A DNA stretch of 64,000 nucleotides from Sphingomonas sinipercae (GTDB taxonomy: Bacteria > Pseudomonadota > Alphaproteobacteria > Sphingomonadales > Sphingomonadaceae), in assembly GCF_011302055.1 (NCBI RefSeq), contig NZ_CP049871.1, forward strand, positions 1,074,501 through 1,138,500, given 5' to 3'. The notes under the pieces are model-generated. The model made no database searches. It saw only the letters and a list, made by a program, of their open reading frames with translations, and was not told the origin of the DNA. Positions 1 to 7,637 of the stretch are shown piece after piece (the stretch's first letter is position 1; every line of letters begins with the position of its first letter). Made by a program: the position numbers and the translations under genes.

Positions 1-945
1 CTCCGCAGCCTGCGGCGGCTCGAGGAGATGGAGATCGGCCGCGAGCGCACGGCCCTGTCGAAGGAGCGGGAGGAGCTTCAAAAGCTGATCGAAAGCCCGG
101 CGCGGCAGCGCACCCGGCTCAAGAAGGACCTGGAAAGCGTCAAAGCCAAGTTCGGCGACGACCGGCGGACCCGGCTGGAGGAAGCCGCCGGACCGCGCGA
201 GGTCGACTGGTCGGCGATGATCGAAAAGGAACCGATCACCGTGATCCTGTCGCAGCGCGGCTGGATCCGGGCAATGCGCGGCCATGTCGATCTTCAGGAA
301 ATCGCGGACCTGAAATGGCGGGAAGGCGACGGGCCGTTCATCCATTTCCATGCGCAGACCACCGATAAGATTGCGCTCTTCGCGGCCAATGGCCGGGTCT
401 ACACGCTTGGCGGCGACAAGCTGCCGGGCGGGCGGGGCTTCGGCGAACCGGTGCGGCTGCAAATCGACCTTGCGCCGGAAGTCGAGATTGTCGGCATGAT
501 GGTCGCCCGACCGGGGACCAAGCTGCTGCTCGCATCCTCCGACGGCCGCGGCTTCATTGCTGCCGCCGAAGCAACGGTTGCCGAAACGCGCAAGGGCAAG
601 CAACTCGTGAACCTGCGCGATCAGGCGACGGTGGCGATCGTCCGCGAAGTGCCGGTTGGTGCTGACTCGGTTGCGGTGATCGGCGACAACCGCAAGCTGC
701 TTGTCTTCCCGCTCGCCGAACTGCCGGAAATGACCCGGGGGCAAGGCGTGCTGCTGCAGCGCTACCGCGACGGCGGGCTGGCCGATGTGATTGCATTCCG
801 GCTGGGCGACGGGCTTAGCTGGACGCTCGGCGGCGAAAGCGCGCGGACGCGGACGGAAACCGACCTGACTCCGTGGCGCGCAGCGCGCGGGGCGGCGGGG
901 CGGATGCCGCCGATGGGATTTCCGCGGAGCAATCGCTTCAGCTGA
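1..945 (+). CDS. parC: DNA topoisomerase IV subunit A, C-terminal part
   Basis: The window opens inside this gene; the frame is open from base 1 and gives the last 314 residues. With ParE, ParC forms topoisomerase IV, which decatenates daughter chromosomes in the cytoplasm. Visible are the basic coiled-coil tail of the cleavage core and then the beta-pinwheel DNA-wrapping domain, including a GyrA-box-like SQRGWIRAMRGH near base 250. The extreme end, PMGFPRSNRF, is of the ParC type. GyrA is the alternative, but the degenerate box and this ending favour ParC. The N-terminal catalytic tyrosine lies outside the window. Confidence 0.9.
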   Translation, partial: LRSLRRLEEMEIGRERTALSKEREELQKLIESPARQRTRLKKDLESVKAKFGDDRRTRLEEAAGPREVDWSAMIEKEPITVILSQRGWIRAMRGHVDLQEIADLKWREGDGPFIHFHAQTTDKIALFAANGRVYTLGGDKLPGGRGFGEPVRLQIDLAPEVEIVGMMVARPGTKLLLASSDGRGFIAAAEATVAETRKGKQLVNLRDQATVAIVREVPVGADSVAVIGDNRKLLVFPLAELPEMTRGQGVLLQRYRDGGLADVIAFRLGDGLSWTLGGESARTRTETDLTPWRAARGAAGRMPPMGFPRSNRFS

Positions 946-1004
946 GCGGGTCGCCGTCGATCGGCACTTACGTTGAATTAACACCTGTCCGGCAAAGCCC
1001 CGTT

Positions 1005-2744
1005 ATGCAGCCTGCATTCCAGCGCTTTCGGGAGCCGACCCGCGCGCGACCTGCCGGACCGAATGCGAACGCGCATCCGGCGGCAGGCGACGATGAGGCG
1101 TTGCTAAGCGCGCTGCCGATTGCCGCTGGAATCTTCTCGCTGCGCGGCGAAAAACTCTGGATTCACGGGGTCAACGACCGGTTTTTCAAGCTTGCGGGTT
1201 GTGCCGGCGCGCCGGAAAGGTTCGTCAGCATTTTCCGGCATTATGCGGCAGGGCCGGGCGGCGATTTCATCCGCAATTATCTGAAGTCCGGCGGCGACGC
1301 CTGCGACGAGATGGAATTCGACGACGGCGATGGGCCGCGCCGTCGGTTCATGAAGATGAAGCTGGCACCGCTTCGCTCGCTGAATTGCGATGAACCCAGG
1401 TGCCTGATCAGCGTCGTCGACCGCACCGTCGAAGTGCAGGCCGAGCATGCGTTGCGCGCGGAAATGGTTCGCGACAGCCTGACCGGCCTGGCCAACCGGC
1501 TTGGCTTCACCGAGACCATCGAAAAGGTCGTCGACGCGAGCGTGAAGGACGCCGAACATGCCGTCCTGGTCGTCGACCTGCTACGTTTTTCCCGAATCAA
1601 CGAAAGCATGGGCAGCATCGCGGGCGACGAGCTGCTCATCACCTTCGCCCGGCGGCTGATGTCGGCGCTGCGCGGCGGCGACGTTCTGGCGCGCACCGGC
1701 GGCAACGAGTTCGGGATCCTCGTGGCGCTCGGGCGCGGGGCCGAAGATGCGCTGGCCGCGGCCGATCGGATCCAGCAGGTGATGTCGGCGCCGTTCACCA
1801 TTTCCGACCTGGAAATACAGGTTGAGTGCGCGATCGGACTGGCGCTGATCCACGCCGGCGACGATGCGGAAGACCTGTTCCGCAACGCGCAATTCGCCGT
1901 CAAGCAAGCCAAGCAAAGCGGGCGGCCCCAAATCTATGAGCCGAAGGAAGCAAGCCTGGCGCGGCGCCGGTTCTCCGTCGAAACGGAACTTCGCCGAGCG
2001 CTTGATCGCGACCAGCTCAGGCTGTTCTACCAACCGCTGATTGACCTGAAATCGGGCAAGGTTGCAGGGTTTGAGGCGCTGGCTCGCTGGACCCATGAAG
2101 ATCGCGGCGAAATCAGCCCGTCGGAATTCATTCCGGTGGCCGAGGAAAGCGGGCTGATCCTTCAGCTCGGCCGCTGGGCGCTGGACAAGGCGACGCAAAC
2201 GCTGGCCGGTTGGGACCGCGAAGCGGGCGGACCGCTGCCAATCTATGTCGGCGTCAACCTTTCGGCGATTCAGGTCGCGCGCGACGATGTCGCTGGCGCC
2301 GTCGCCGAAGCGCTGCGATCGAGCGGGCTTGCCGGCAATCGGCTGACGCTTGAGTTGACCGAAAGCTCGATCGTTCAGGACCCGGGCCGCGCTACGCGCG
2401 TGTTCGACGCGCTCAAGGCGCTCGATACGACGGTGGCGATGGATGACTTCGGCACTGGCTATTCGAGCCTTGCCTACCTCCAGCGGCTGCCGATCGACGT
2501 GCTCAAGATCGACCGCAGCTTCGTGTCCGCAATGATGGTCGATCCCGACAGCGTCGCCATCGTCCGCGCGGTGCTCAGCCTGGCCGAGGCTTTGGGCATG
2601 TCGACCACTGCGGAAGGGATCGAGAGCGTCGAACTGGCGACGACCCTGGCCGCCTTGGGATGCGCGAGCGGGCAGGGCTTCTACTTCGCCAGGCCCCTGG
2701 AGGCGGAAGCGGCCGCCGACTATTGGAAAACCCGCCGCCGTTAG
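1005..2744 (+). CDS. GGDEF/EAL c-di-GMP protein with degenerate GGDEF
   Basis: A 579-residue protein from ATG 1005. The open frame reaches back to 873 inside parC, so the first ATG after parC is preferred; no strong ribosome site is seen. An N-terminal PAS-like sensor region (about 30-150) precedes a GGDEF domain (about 155-315) and an EAL domain (about 330-575). The GGDEF signature is GGNEF (232-236), lacking the usual third-position acidic residue, while an I-site RxxD (223-226) is kept. The EAL domain retains EAL (357-359), NLS, the ELTES glutamate, DDFG (480-483), LKID, EGIE and the late Gln. Prediction: an active c-di-GMP phosphodiesterase whose GGDEF domain acts as a regulatory or c-di-GMP-binding module. 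The LOV-HTH gene follows after 40 bases. Confidence 0.88.
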   Translation: MQPAFQRFREPTRARPAGPNANAHPAAGDDEALLSALPIAAGIFSLRGEKLWIHGVNDRFFKLAGCAGAPERFVSIFRHYAAGPGGDFIRNYLKSGGDACDEMEFDDGDGPRRRFMKMKLAPLRSLNCDEPRCLISVVDRTVEVQAEHALRAEMVRDSLTGLANRLGFTETIEKVVDASVKDAEHAVLVVDLLRFSRINESMGSIAGDELLITFARRLMSALRGGDVLARTGGNEFGILVALGRGAEDALAAADRIQQVMSAPFTISDLEIQVECAIGLALIHAGDDAEDLFRNAQFAVKQAKQSGRPQIYEPKEASLARRRFSVETELRRALDRDQLRLFYQPLIDLKSGKVAGFEALARWTHEDRGEISPSEFIPVAEESGLILQLGRWALDKATQTLAGWDREAGGPLPIYVGVNLSAIQVARDDVAGAVAEALRSSGLAGNRLTLELTESSIVQDPGRATRVFDALKALDTTVAMDDFGTGYSSLAYLQRLPIDVLKIDRSFVSAMMVDPDSVAIVRAVLSLAEALGMSTTAEGIESVELATTLAALGCASGQGFYFARPLEAEAAADYWKTRRR

Positions 2745-2784
2745 GCTTCCCCCCGGCGGCATCTCCGCGCTAAGCCCTCGTCAT

Positions 2785-3381
2785 ATGGCCTTTGGCAGTA
2801 TCGACGCGATTATCGACGGCAGCCCCATGGCGGCGGTCGTCACCGATCCGCACCAGCCGGACAACCCGATCGTGGCGGCGAACCAGGCGTTCTGCGACCT
2901 GACCGGCTATGCCCGCGAAGAGATTATCGGGCGCAACTGCCGTTTCCTCGCCGGTAGCGGCACCGAGCCCTGGATGACCCAGGAGCTGCGCGACGCAATG
3001 GCCGGCCGGCGGCCGACGCTGGTCGAGATCCTCAATTACAAGAAGGACGGTTCGCCATTCCGTAACGGAGTGATGATCACGCCCTTGTTTGGGCAGGATG
3101 GCGAGCTAGCCTGGTTCCTTGGCTCCCAGGTTGATCTCGGACCGGGCGAGGGCAGCTTCGTTGCGCGCCGGCAGCGCGCCGAGCATCTGATCGGGCAGTT
3201 GTCGCCGCGGCAGCGGGAAGTGCTGGAACTGATGTCCAGCGGCCTGCTCAACAAGCAGATTGCCGGCGACCTTGGCCTGAGCGAGAAAACGGTCAAGATG
3301 CACCGGGCCCTGATGTTTCGGCGGCTTGGCGTGACAACTACCGCGGAGGCGGTTCGGACCGCGGTCGAGGCCGGGCTTTAG
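2785..3381 (+). CDS. LOV-HTH blue-light transcriptional regulator
   Basis: This 198-residue protein joins an N-terminal LOV photosensor to a LuxR-type helix-turn-helix. The flavin-binding signature GRNCRFLAG places the photoactive cysteine at residue 52; the later FLGSQ segment supplies the glutamine expected next to flavin. Residues about 139-183 form the HTH (LSPRQREVLELMSSG ... LSEKTVKMHR). The architecture and size match EL222-type LOV-HTH proteins, in which blue light forms a cysteinyl-flavin adduct and frees the HTH to dimerise and bind DNA. That mechanism is known for the family and inferred here. The target promoter is unknown; the upstream EAL gene or unlinked genes are candidates. 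Confidence 0.93.
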   Translation: MAFGSIDAIIDGSPMAAVVTDPHQPDNPIVAANQAFCDLTGYAREEIIGRNCRFLAGSGTEPWMTQELRDAMAGRRPTLVEILNYKKDGSPFRNGVMITPLFGQDGELAWFLGSQVDLGPGEGSFVARRQRAEHLIGQLSPRQREVLELMSSGLLNKQIAGDLGLSEKTVKMHRALMFRRLGVTTTAEAVRTAVEAGL

Positions 3382-3385
3382 GCGA

Positions 3386-3892
3386 TCAATAGTCGACGGT
3401 AACGTTGAACGTCCCTTGATAGAGTCCAGGCGCGGTCGTCGAATCCAGCTTGATCGAGCCGCCCAGCTGGAAATCGACGCCCGGCGGGCCGGAGCTGGTC
3501 AGCACCACTGAGGTCGGCCCGTCGACCGTCAGCTGCAATGTCTTCGACCCGTCACTCTGGTTGACCAGAAGGACGTCCGGCGTGGAGATGCGGACTACCA
3601 TGTTATTGGTCCCGGCCACATTGTAAGCCGCGACTTGGGTTGCACCGGAGCAGGTGATTTGCACGGGGCAGGTACGCACGCCGCCGGCGGACAGGCTGAG
3701 GGTTGCGCCGCTGAAGCTTCCCGAGCCGAGCATGACCGTCCCTAGGTCGAGGTCCTGGAGGCGGTTGAGCACCAACGGTTTGACCACCTTGGCCGAGGTG
3801 GTGGCGGTAATCGTGGCGGCAGCCGCGGGCGCGGCGCAGGGCAGCGCAACAAGCGCCGTGACCCATGCAATCCTGGCCCAGTGTCCCACCAT
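3386..3892 (-). CDS. DUF4402 secreted protein
   Basis: Start ATG 3892 gives 168 residues with a clear Sec signal peptide (basic start, hydrophobic core, then APAAAA near residue 25). The mature part is a beta-rich domain with the DUF4402 features: an early LxLGTVM segment after LNRLQDLD, a TCPVQITCSG cysteine pair near residues 75-81 and a C-terminal GTFNVTVDY strand. DUF4402 proteins are secreted or surface proteins of unknown function, sometimes compared with fimbrial subunits. A longer upstream frame exists but overlaps cca and is not used. It follows cca after 35 bases on the same strand and may be the last gene of that operon. Confidence 0.82.
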   Translation of the reverse strand: MVGHWARIAWVTALVALPCAAPAAAATITATTSAKVVKPLVLNRLQDLDLGTVMLGSGSFSGATLSLSAGGVRTCPVQITCSGATQVAAYNVAGTNNMVVRISTPDVLLVNQSDGSKTLQLTVDGPTSVVLTSSGPPGVDFQLGGSIKLDSTTAPGLYQGTFNVTVDY

Positions 3893-3927
3893 CCGCCGGG
3901 GGGTAAAGCAGCGCGGTTGAAACGCGG

Positions 3928-5121
3928 TTAACGGCCCGTTTGCCGTTGCTCCACCGCCGCATCCACGATTTGCTCGAATTCGTCCCCGGTGGGAAAGCCG
4001 GCCTCGACCCACATTTCTTCGATGCGTTTCAAGGTGTGCGCGACGTCCGGGCCCTGCGTGACCCCGCGATCGATCAGCGCCCCGCCGCCGATCGGCAGGC
4101 GAGGCGGCGCCCAGCCGGCGATTGCGATCGCGGCCTCGCCCTTGGCGCCCAATAGCAGGCGGTCGACGGCGCACTCGACGCCGATCCGGTAGGCGAGCGC
4201 CCTTGCATCGCCGCCAACGTCTTCCTCCGCCGCGCAGGCCAAGCGCTTGCGCGCCTTGTTGGACAGCTTGAGCCGGGCCGCGACCCGTTCGGCCGTCGCG
4301 GCGTCGCGCGGAAGCAGCGCCGACAGCCGGCGCACCGGCGCGGCCGGCAATTTGGCCTCGGCTTCGGCCCTGACCAGGAGCGAAAGGCGGGGCAGGGCGT
4401 CCGCTTCGATCTCCGGCAGCACCGGGCGGAATATGCCGCATTCGATCATCATCGCGACGGTCGCGGACGGATCGTCGACCGCCAGCAGCTTCAGCAGTTC
4501 ATCGGCAATCCGCTCCCGCGAAAGGGCCATCAGGTCATTGGCGCGGGCGGTGCAGGCCTGGAGCGCTGCGGCATCGACGACGTCTCCGGCGAAGCGCGCG
4601 TGGAAGCGGAAGAAGCGCAATATCCGCAGATGGTCTTCGGCAATGCGCCGCAGGGGATCGCCGATAAAGCGGACCCGGCGCTCCGCGATGTCTTCAAGCC
4701 CGCCGAAATAATCGGACAGTTCGCCGGTCAGCGCATCGGCCATCAACGCGTTGATCGTGAAGTCGCGGCGGGCCGCATCCTCTTTCCAGTCATCGGTGAA
4801 GGCGACCGTCGCTCGCCGTCCGTCGGTGCTCACGTCGCGGCGCAGGGTCGTCACTTCGACGACATGACCCTCGCTGATCGCGGTCACCGTGCCGTGCTCG
4901 ATCCCGGTCGGGACCACCTTGACCCGCGCCTGCTCCAGCCGGCGCACGACGTCTTCGGGCAACAGCCGCGTTGCCAGGTCGATGTCGCTGACCGGAAGCG
5001 ATAGCAGCCGGTCGCGGACGCAGCCGCCGACGTAGCGGACCTCGCCTTCATTCGCGCCCAAGGCTTCGAGGATGCGCGACATACCGGGCACCTGCGCCCA
5101 AAGACTGACGTCGATGGTCAT
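3928..5121 (-). CDS. cca: CCA tRNA nucleotidyltransferase
   Basis: A class II nucleotidyltransferase that adds or repairs the 3' CCA of tRNAs; a poly(A) polymerase of the same family is the alternative. From ATG 5121 the protein has 397 residues. The head domain carries GGCVRD (32-37) and the metal-binding DID (46-48), followed by RRDFTINAL and the LRILRFFRFHARF segment typical of CCA/poly(A) enzymes. The chosen start forms an ATGA overlap with the nudL stop; an upstream in-frame start at 5193 would lie inside nudL and is rejected. It is third in the operon DUF1285-nudL-cca. Confidence 0.92.
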   Translation of the reverse strand: MTIDVSLWAQVPGMSRILEALGANEGEVRYVGGCVRDRLLSLPVSDIDLATRLLPEDVVRRLEQARVKVVPTGIEHGTVTAISEGHVVEVTTLRRDVSTDGRRATVAFTDDWKEDAARRDFTINALMADALTGELSDYFGGLEDIAERRVRFIGDPLRRIAEDHLRILRFFRFHARFAGDVVDAAALQACTARANDLMALSRERIADELLKLLAVDDPSATVAMMIECGIFRPVLPEIEADALPRLSLLVRAEAEAKLPAAPVRRLSALLPRDAATAERVAARLKLSNKARKRLACAAEEDVGGDARALAYRIGVECAVDRLLLGAKGEAAIAIAGWAPPRLPIGGGALIDRGVTQGPDVAHTLKRIEEMWVEAGFPTGDEFEQIVDAAVEQRQTGR

Positions 5122-5699
5122 CGCCACTGGAGGCGCCGCGACAGGTTCACAAGCATTGCCGCAGTCGCTCCCCAAATCCGCCGCCCCTGCCAATCCACCA
5201 CGTAATAGTCGCGTGTTGCGCCGCGGAAAACCGCGCTCTCGCGGCGGTGGTTGGCGGCGTCGAGCAGGTGCGCCATGGGCGCTTCGAACCAGGCTGCCAC
5301 CTCACGGTCATGCGGCCGCAGCGCCAGGTCGGGCGGGATCACGGCCAGCACCGGGGTCACGACATAGCCGGTGACGGTACGATATTCGTCGGTAGTGCCG
5401 ATTACGTCGGCGCCGGCGGGGTCGATCCCCAATTCCTCATGCGCTTCGCGAAGGGCCGCTGCGACCACGCCTTCGCCCGGGTCGATCCGCCCGCCCGGAA
5501 AGGCGATCTGCCCGGCGTGAGTCCGCATGTCCTCGCGCCGCACGGTGAGCAGGATCCCCGGCTCCTCTCGATCGGTGACCGCGACGAGCACAGCCGCCGC
5601 CGTGCTTGGCCCCAGCTCCTGCTCGGCAAGGTCGCCTGTCAGCGGCGGCTCGGCGGGCTCCGCGGAAAGGGTGGCGCGCAGCCGCTCGGCCAGGGTCAT
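5118..5699 (-). CDS. nudL: Nudix CoA pyrophosphatase
   Basis: A 193-residue Nudix hydrolase. The Nudix box starts at about residue 70 (GGRIDPGEG) and continues with REAHEELG, giving the metal-binding glutamates. The LRxHxGQIAFPGG-like stretch just before it, here MRTHAGQIAFPGG, is typical of the NudL subfamily, which cleaves coenzyme A to phosphopantetheine and 3',5'-ADP. The start ATG 5699 overlaps the DUF1285 stop (ATGA) and the stop overlaps the cca start (ATGA), so the three genes are translationally coupled. Confidence 0.88.
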   Translation of the reverse strand: MTLAERLRATLSAEPAEPPLTGDLAEQELGPSTAAAVLVAVTDREEPGILLTVRREDMRTHAGQIAFPGGRIDPGEGVVAAALREAHEELGIDPAGADVIGTTDEYRTVTGYVVTPVLAVIPPDLALRPHDREVAAWFEAPMAHLLDAANHRRESAVFRGATRDYYVVDWQGRRIWGATAAMLVNLSRRLQWR

Positions 5700-6262
5700 G
5701 CGGCATTCAGCGCAAAGTGCTGCCCGTCGCTCCAGAAACCGGGCGGGTCGCCGGCCTCGGCCAAGGCGATCTCGGCAAGCTCGTAATAAACCGGGCGCGA
5801 CAGCTCCGCTTCCAGGCCATGCCTGACGGCGACGCGTGGCGCTTCGCCTTCGCCGGCCATGGTCAAGGCATGCTCGGGGCCGATGACGAGGCCATCGCCC
5901 GAATCGAGCTTGAGCGCCACCCGCCGTGCCGCGCCTTCGCCTTCCGTCGTCATCTCAATGGCTCGGAACGCCGTGCTTTCGACGTCGATGTCTAGCTTTT
6001 CGACCGGGGTGACGAGGACATGGCGCCCGTCCGGCTCCCGGCGAAGGATGGTCGAAAACAGCCTGACCATGGCCGGCCGGCGAATGGGCGCGCCCTGATG
6101 GTACCAGGTGCCGTCGCGAGCGATCCTCATCTGGGAATCCCCGCAATGCGACGGGTTCCACTTGTCCACCGGCGGCAGCTTGCGATCGGCATTATAGGCT
6201 TCGAGATCGGCGAGGGTCAGCCCGGCAAGGTCCAGCGGTGGTCGCGTTTCAGGCATCGGCAT
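5696..6262 (-). CDS. DUF1285 domain protein
   Basis: 188 residues from ATG 6262; ATG 6256 two codons later is equally possible. It contains the conserved DUF1285 features: a PPVDKWNP segment near residues 30-37, an RIARDGTWYHQGAPI strand and an IRRPAMVRLFSTILRRE helix, and it fills the whole protein. The family is widespread in alphaproteobacteria and its biochemical function is not established; a ligand-binding role has been suggested from structure. It is first in the nudL-cca operon and diverges from the SDR gene with 39 bases between starts. Confidence 0.85.
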   Translation of the reverse strand: MPMPETRPPLDLAGLTLADLEAYNADRKLPPVDKWNPSHCGDSQMRIARDGTWYHQGAPIRRPAMVRLFSTILRREPDGRHVLVTPVEKLDIDVESTAFRAIEMTTEGEGAARRVALKLDSGDGLVIGPEHALTMAGEGEAPRVAVRHGLEAELSRPVYYELAEIALAEAGDPPGFWSDGQHFALNAA

Positions 6263-6301
6263 GGATTGCTTCGCTTCGCCGCGGATGACAACAGGCGAGC
6301 G

Positions 6302-7030
6302 ATGGATGAACCCGGCACAGCAATCGTCACCGGCGCCGGCAAGCGCGTCGGCGAGACCATTGCCCGATCGCTGCTGGAAAGCGGCTGGAAGGTCATTGCG
6401 CACGTTCGGCGCGATTCGGACGAAGCGCCTGATGGCGCAGTGAAGGTCGCCGCCGAACTGGCGGACATCAATGTCGCGCGGCGGATTTTCGATGCTGCCC
6501 ATGGCCTTCCGCCGGTGCGGCTGCTGGTCAACAACGCCAGCCGCTTCGCCTGGGATTCGATGGCGGACTTCGACGCCGGCGAGTTCGACGCGCACATGCA
6601 CGTCAATGTGCGGGCGCCCTTGCTGTTGTCGGCGGAGCTGGCACGGCGTCACGCGGGCGGGGATGCCCTGATCGTCAACGTCCTCGACGCCAAGCTGGCT
6701 ACGCCGAACCCGGATTTCCTGAGCTACACCGTGTCCAAGCAGGCGCTCGCCGGCTTCACGGAGCTTGGCGCGCGGGCGCTGGCTGGGCGGGGAATTCGAA
6801 TGAACGCCATCGCCCCGGCGCTGATGCTTCGGTCGCCCGGCCAGAGCGAGGCGAACTTCGACCGAATGCATCGCCGCAACCCGCTCGGGCGCGGAGTGAC
6901 GCCGGACGATGTGGCCAAAAGCGTCGCTTATCTCTGGTCGTGCAAGACCATCACCGGCGACGTGCTGATGCTTGATGGCGGGCTGCGGTTCGCGCCGCCG
7001 GCGCGCGACGTGCAATTCCTGGAGGATTGA
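6302..7030 (+). CDS. SDR oxidoreductase, FolM/pteridine reductase-like
   Basis: A 242-residue short-chain dehydrogenase from ATG 6302. The nucleotide motif is TGAGKRVG, with an arginine in the TGxxxRxG form seen in FolM and pteridine reductases rather than the common TGxxxGIG. The NNAS motif and a YTVSK catalytic Tyr/Lys pair follow. The gene is immediately followed by folB, sharing its transcript with no gap. Motif and context together suggest reduction of dihydrobiopterin, dihydromonapterin or dihydrofolate; the substrate is inferred, not shown. Confidence 0.82.
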   Translation: MDEPGTAIVTGAGKRVGETIARSLLESGWKVIAHVRRDSDEAPDGAVKVAAELADINVARRIFDAAHGLPPVRLLVNNASRFAWDSMADFDAGEFDAHMHVNVRAPLLLSAELARRHAGGDALIVNVLDAKLATPNPDFLSYTVSKQALAGFTELGARALAGRGIRMNAIAPALMLRSPGQSEANFDRMHRRNPLGRGVTPDDVAKSVAYLWSCKTITGDVLMLDGGLRFAPPARDVQFLED

Positions 7031-7435
7031 TTGGACGACGCAGCGAAACTAGACGGGATGGTGCCCCTGCATTTGCTGCCGAAGCAGGCGCGAATCATCG
7101 TCGAGGATTTAGAAATCCAGGCCGACATTGGGTTTCACCCGTTTGAAATCGGGTCGCCGCAACGCTTGCTCGTCACCGTCGAAGTGCTGCTCGATCACGC
7201 GACGCCGCCCGCCGACGACGACCCGGCGAATGCCTGGGATTACGATTTCGTTCGCGAGCAAGTGATCGCACTCGCCGTGCAGCGCCGGCACAATCTGCAG
7301 GAAACCTTGGCCTATAACATCTATTTAGGCCTGGCTGGGCTGCGCGGGGTTCGCGCGCTTCGGGTGCGCACCGCCAAGCCCGACGTTTACCCGGACACGC
7401 GCGCGGTCGGCGTCGAATATTCTTCGTTGCCGTGA
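7031..7435 (+). CDS. folB: Dihydroneopterin aldolase
   Basis: 134 residues. It starts with TTG at 7031, directly after the SDR stop, with GGAGG at 7020-7024 well placed; the next in-frame start, ATG 7058, lacks such a site and would remove nine residues. The chain shows the FolB fold: IIVEDLEIQADIG near residues 17-29, a central helix with LAVQRRHNLQETLAYNI, and a C-terminal VRTAKPD strand. The enzyme releases glycolaldehyde from 7,8-dihydroneopterin in folate synthesis. Confidence 0.9.
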   Translation: MDDAAKLDGMVPLHLLPKQARIIVEDLEIQADIGFHPFEIGSPQRLLVTVEVLLDHATPPADDDPANAWDYDFVREQVIALAVQRRHNLQETLAYNIYLGLAGLRGVRALRVRTAKPDVYPDTRAVGVEYSSLP

Positions 7436-7526
7436 CACCGCGCCTGGCGTCACGACAATGACATACGCACGTGGAACAAAATGCGTTGCGCGGCACTTGG
7501 ACGATAGATAAGGAAGCGCCCTTATG

Positions 7527-7551
7527 GCCCATGATATGTTGATACATGGGC
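7527..7551. promoter_or_regulatory. Inverted repeat in the tonB leader
   Basis: GCCCATG (7527-7533) and CATGGGC (7545-7551) form a perfect 7-base dyad with an 11-base spacer. It lies 86 bases upstream of tonB in the otherwise unannotated 7436-7636 interval. No T run follows it, so it is not a typical terminator for folB. It could be an operator or a leader hairpin; nothing identifies the regulator. Confidence 0.4.
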
Positions 7552-7637
7552 GTCATTCGATCCAGTTTGGAGGGCCGTTTGCCGGCGGCCAATCAGACGT
7601 TGGAGTTCACGGCGTGACGAGGAGAATTGCGGCTTAA
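7536..7637 (+). CDS. Possible 33-residue leader peptide before tonB
   Basis: A short open frame begins at ATG 7536, inside the loop of the inverted repeat, and its TAA shares a base with the tonB ATG (TAATG at 7635-7639). The peptide is basic and glycine-rich with no recognisable domain. No ribosome site is visible before it, so it may be a chance frame. The exact TAATG coupling is the reason for recording it. Confidence 0.2.
   Translation: MLIHGRHSIQFGGPFAGGQSDVGVHGVTRRIAA

Noticed and set aside
873..1004. Upstream start for the GGDEF/EAL protein within parC
   Set aside because: It would overlap parC by 73 bases and adds residues of no domain; the ATG at 1005 lies after parC.
1581..2762. 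Long open frame on the minus strand opposite the GGDEF/EAL gene
   Set aside because: It mirrors the GC-rich third-position bias of the plus-strand gene, has no recognisable domain, and the plus frame carries clear catalytic motifs.
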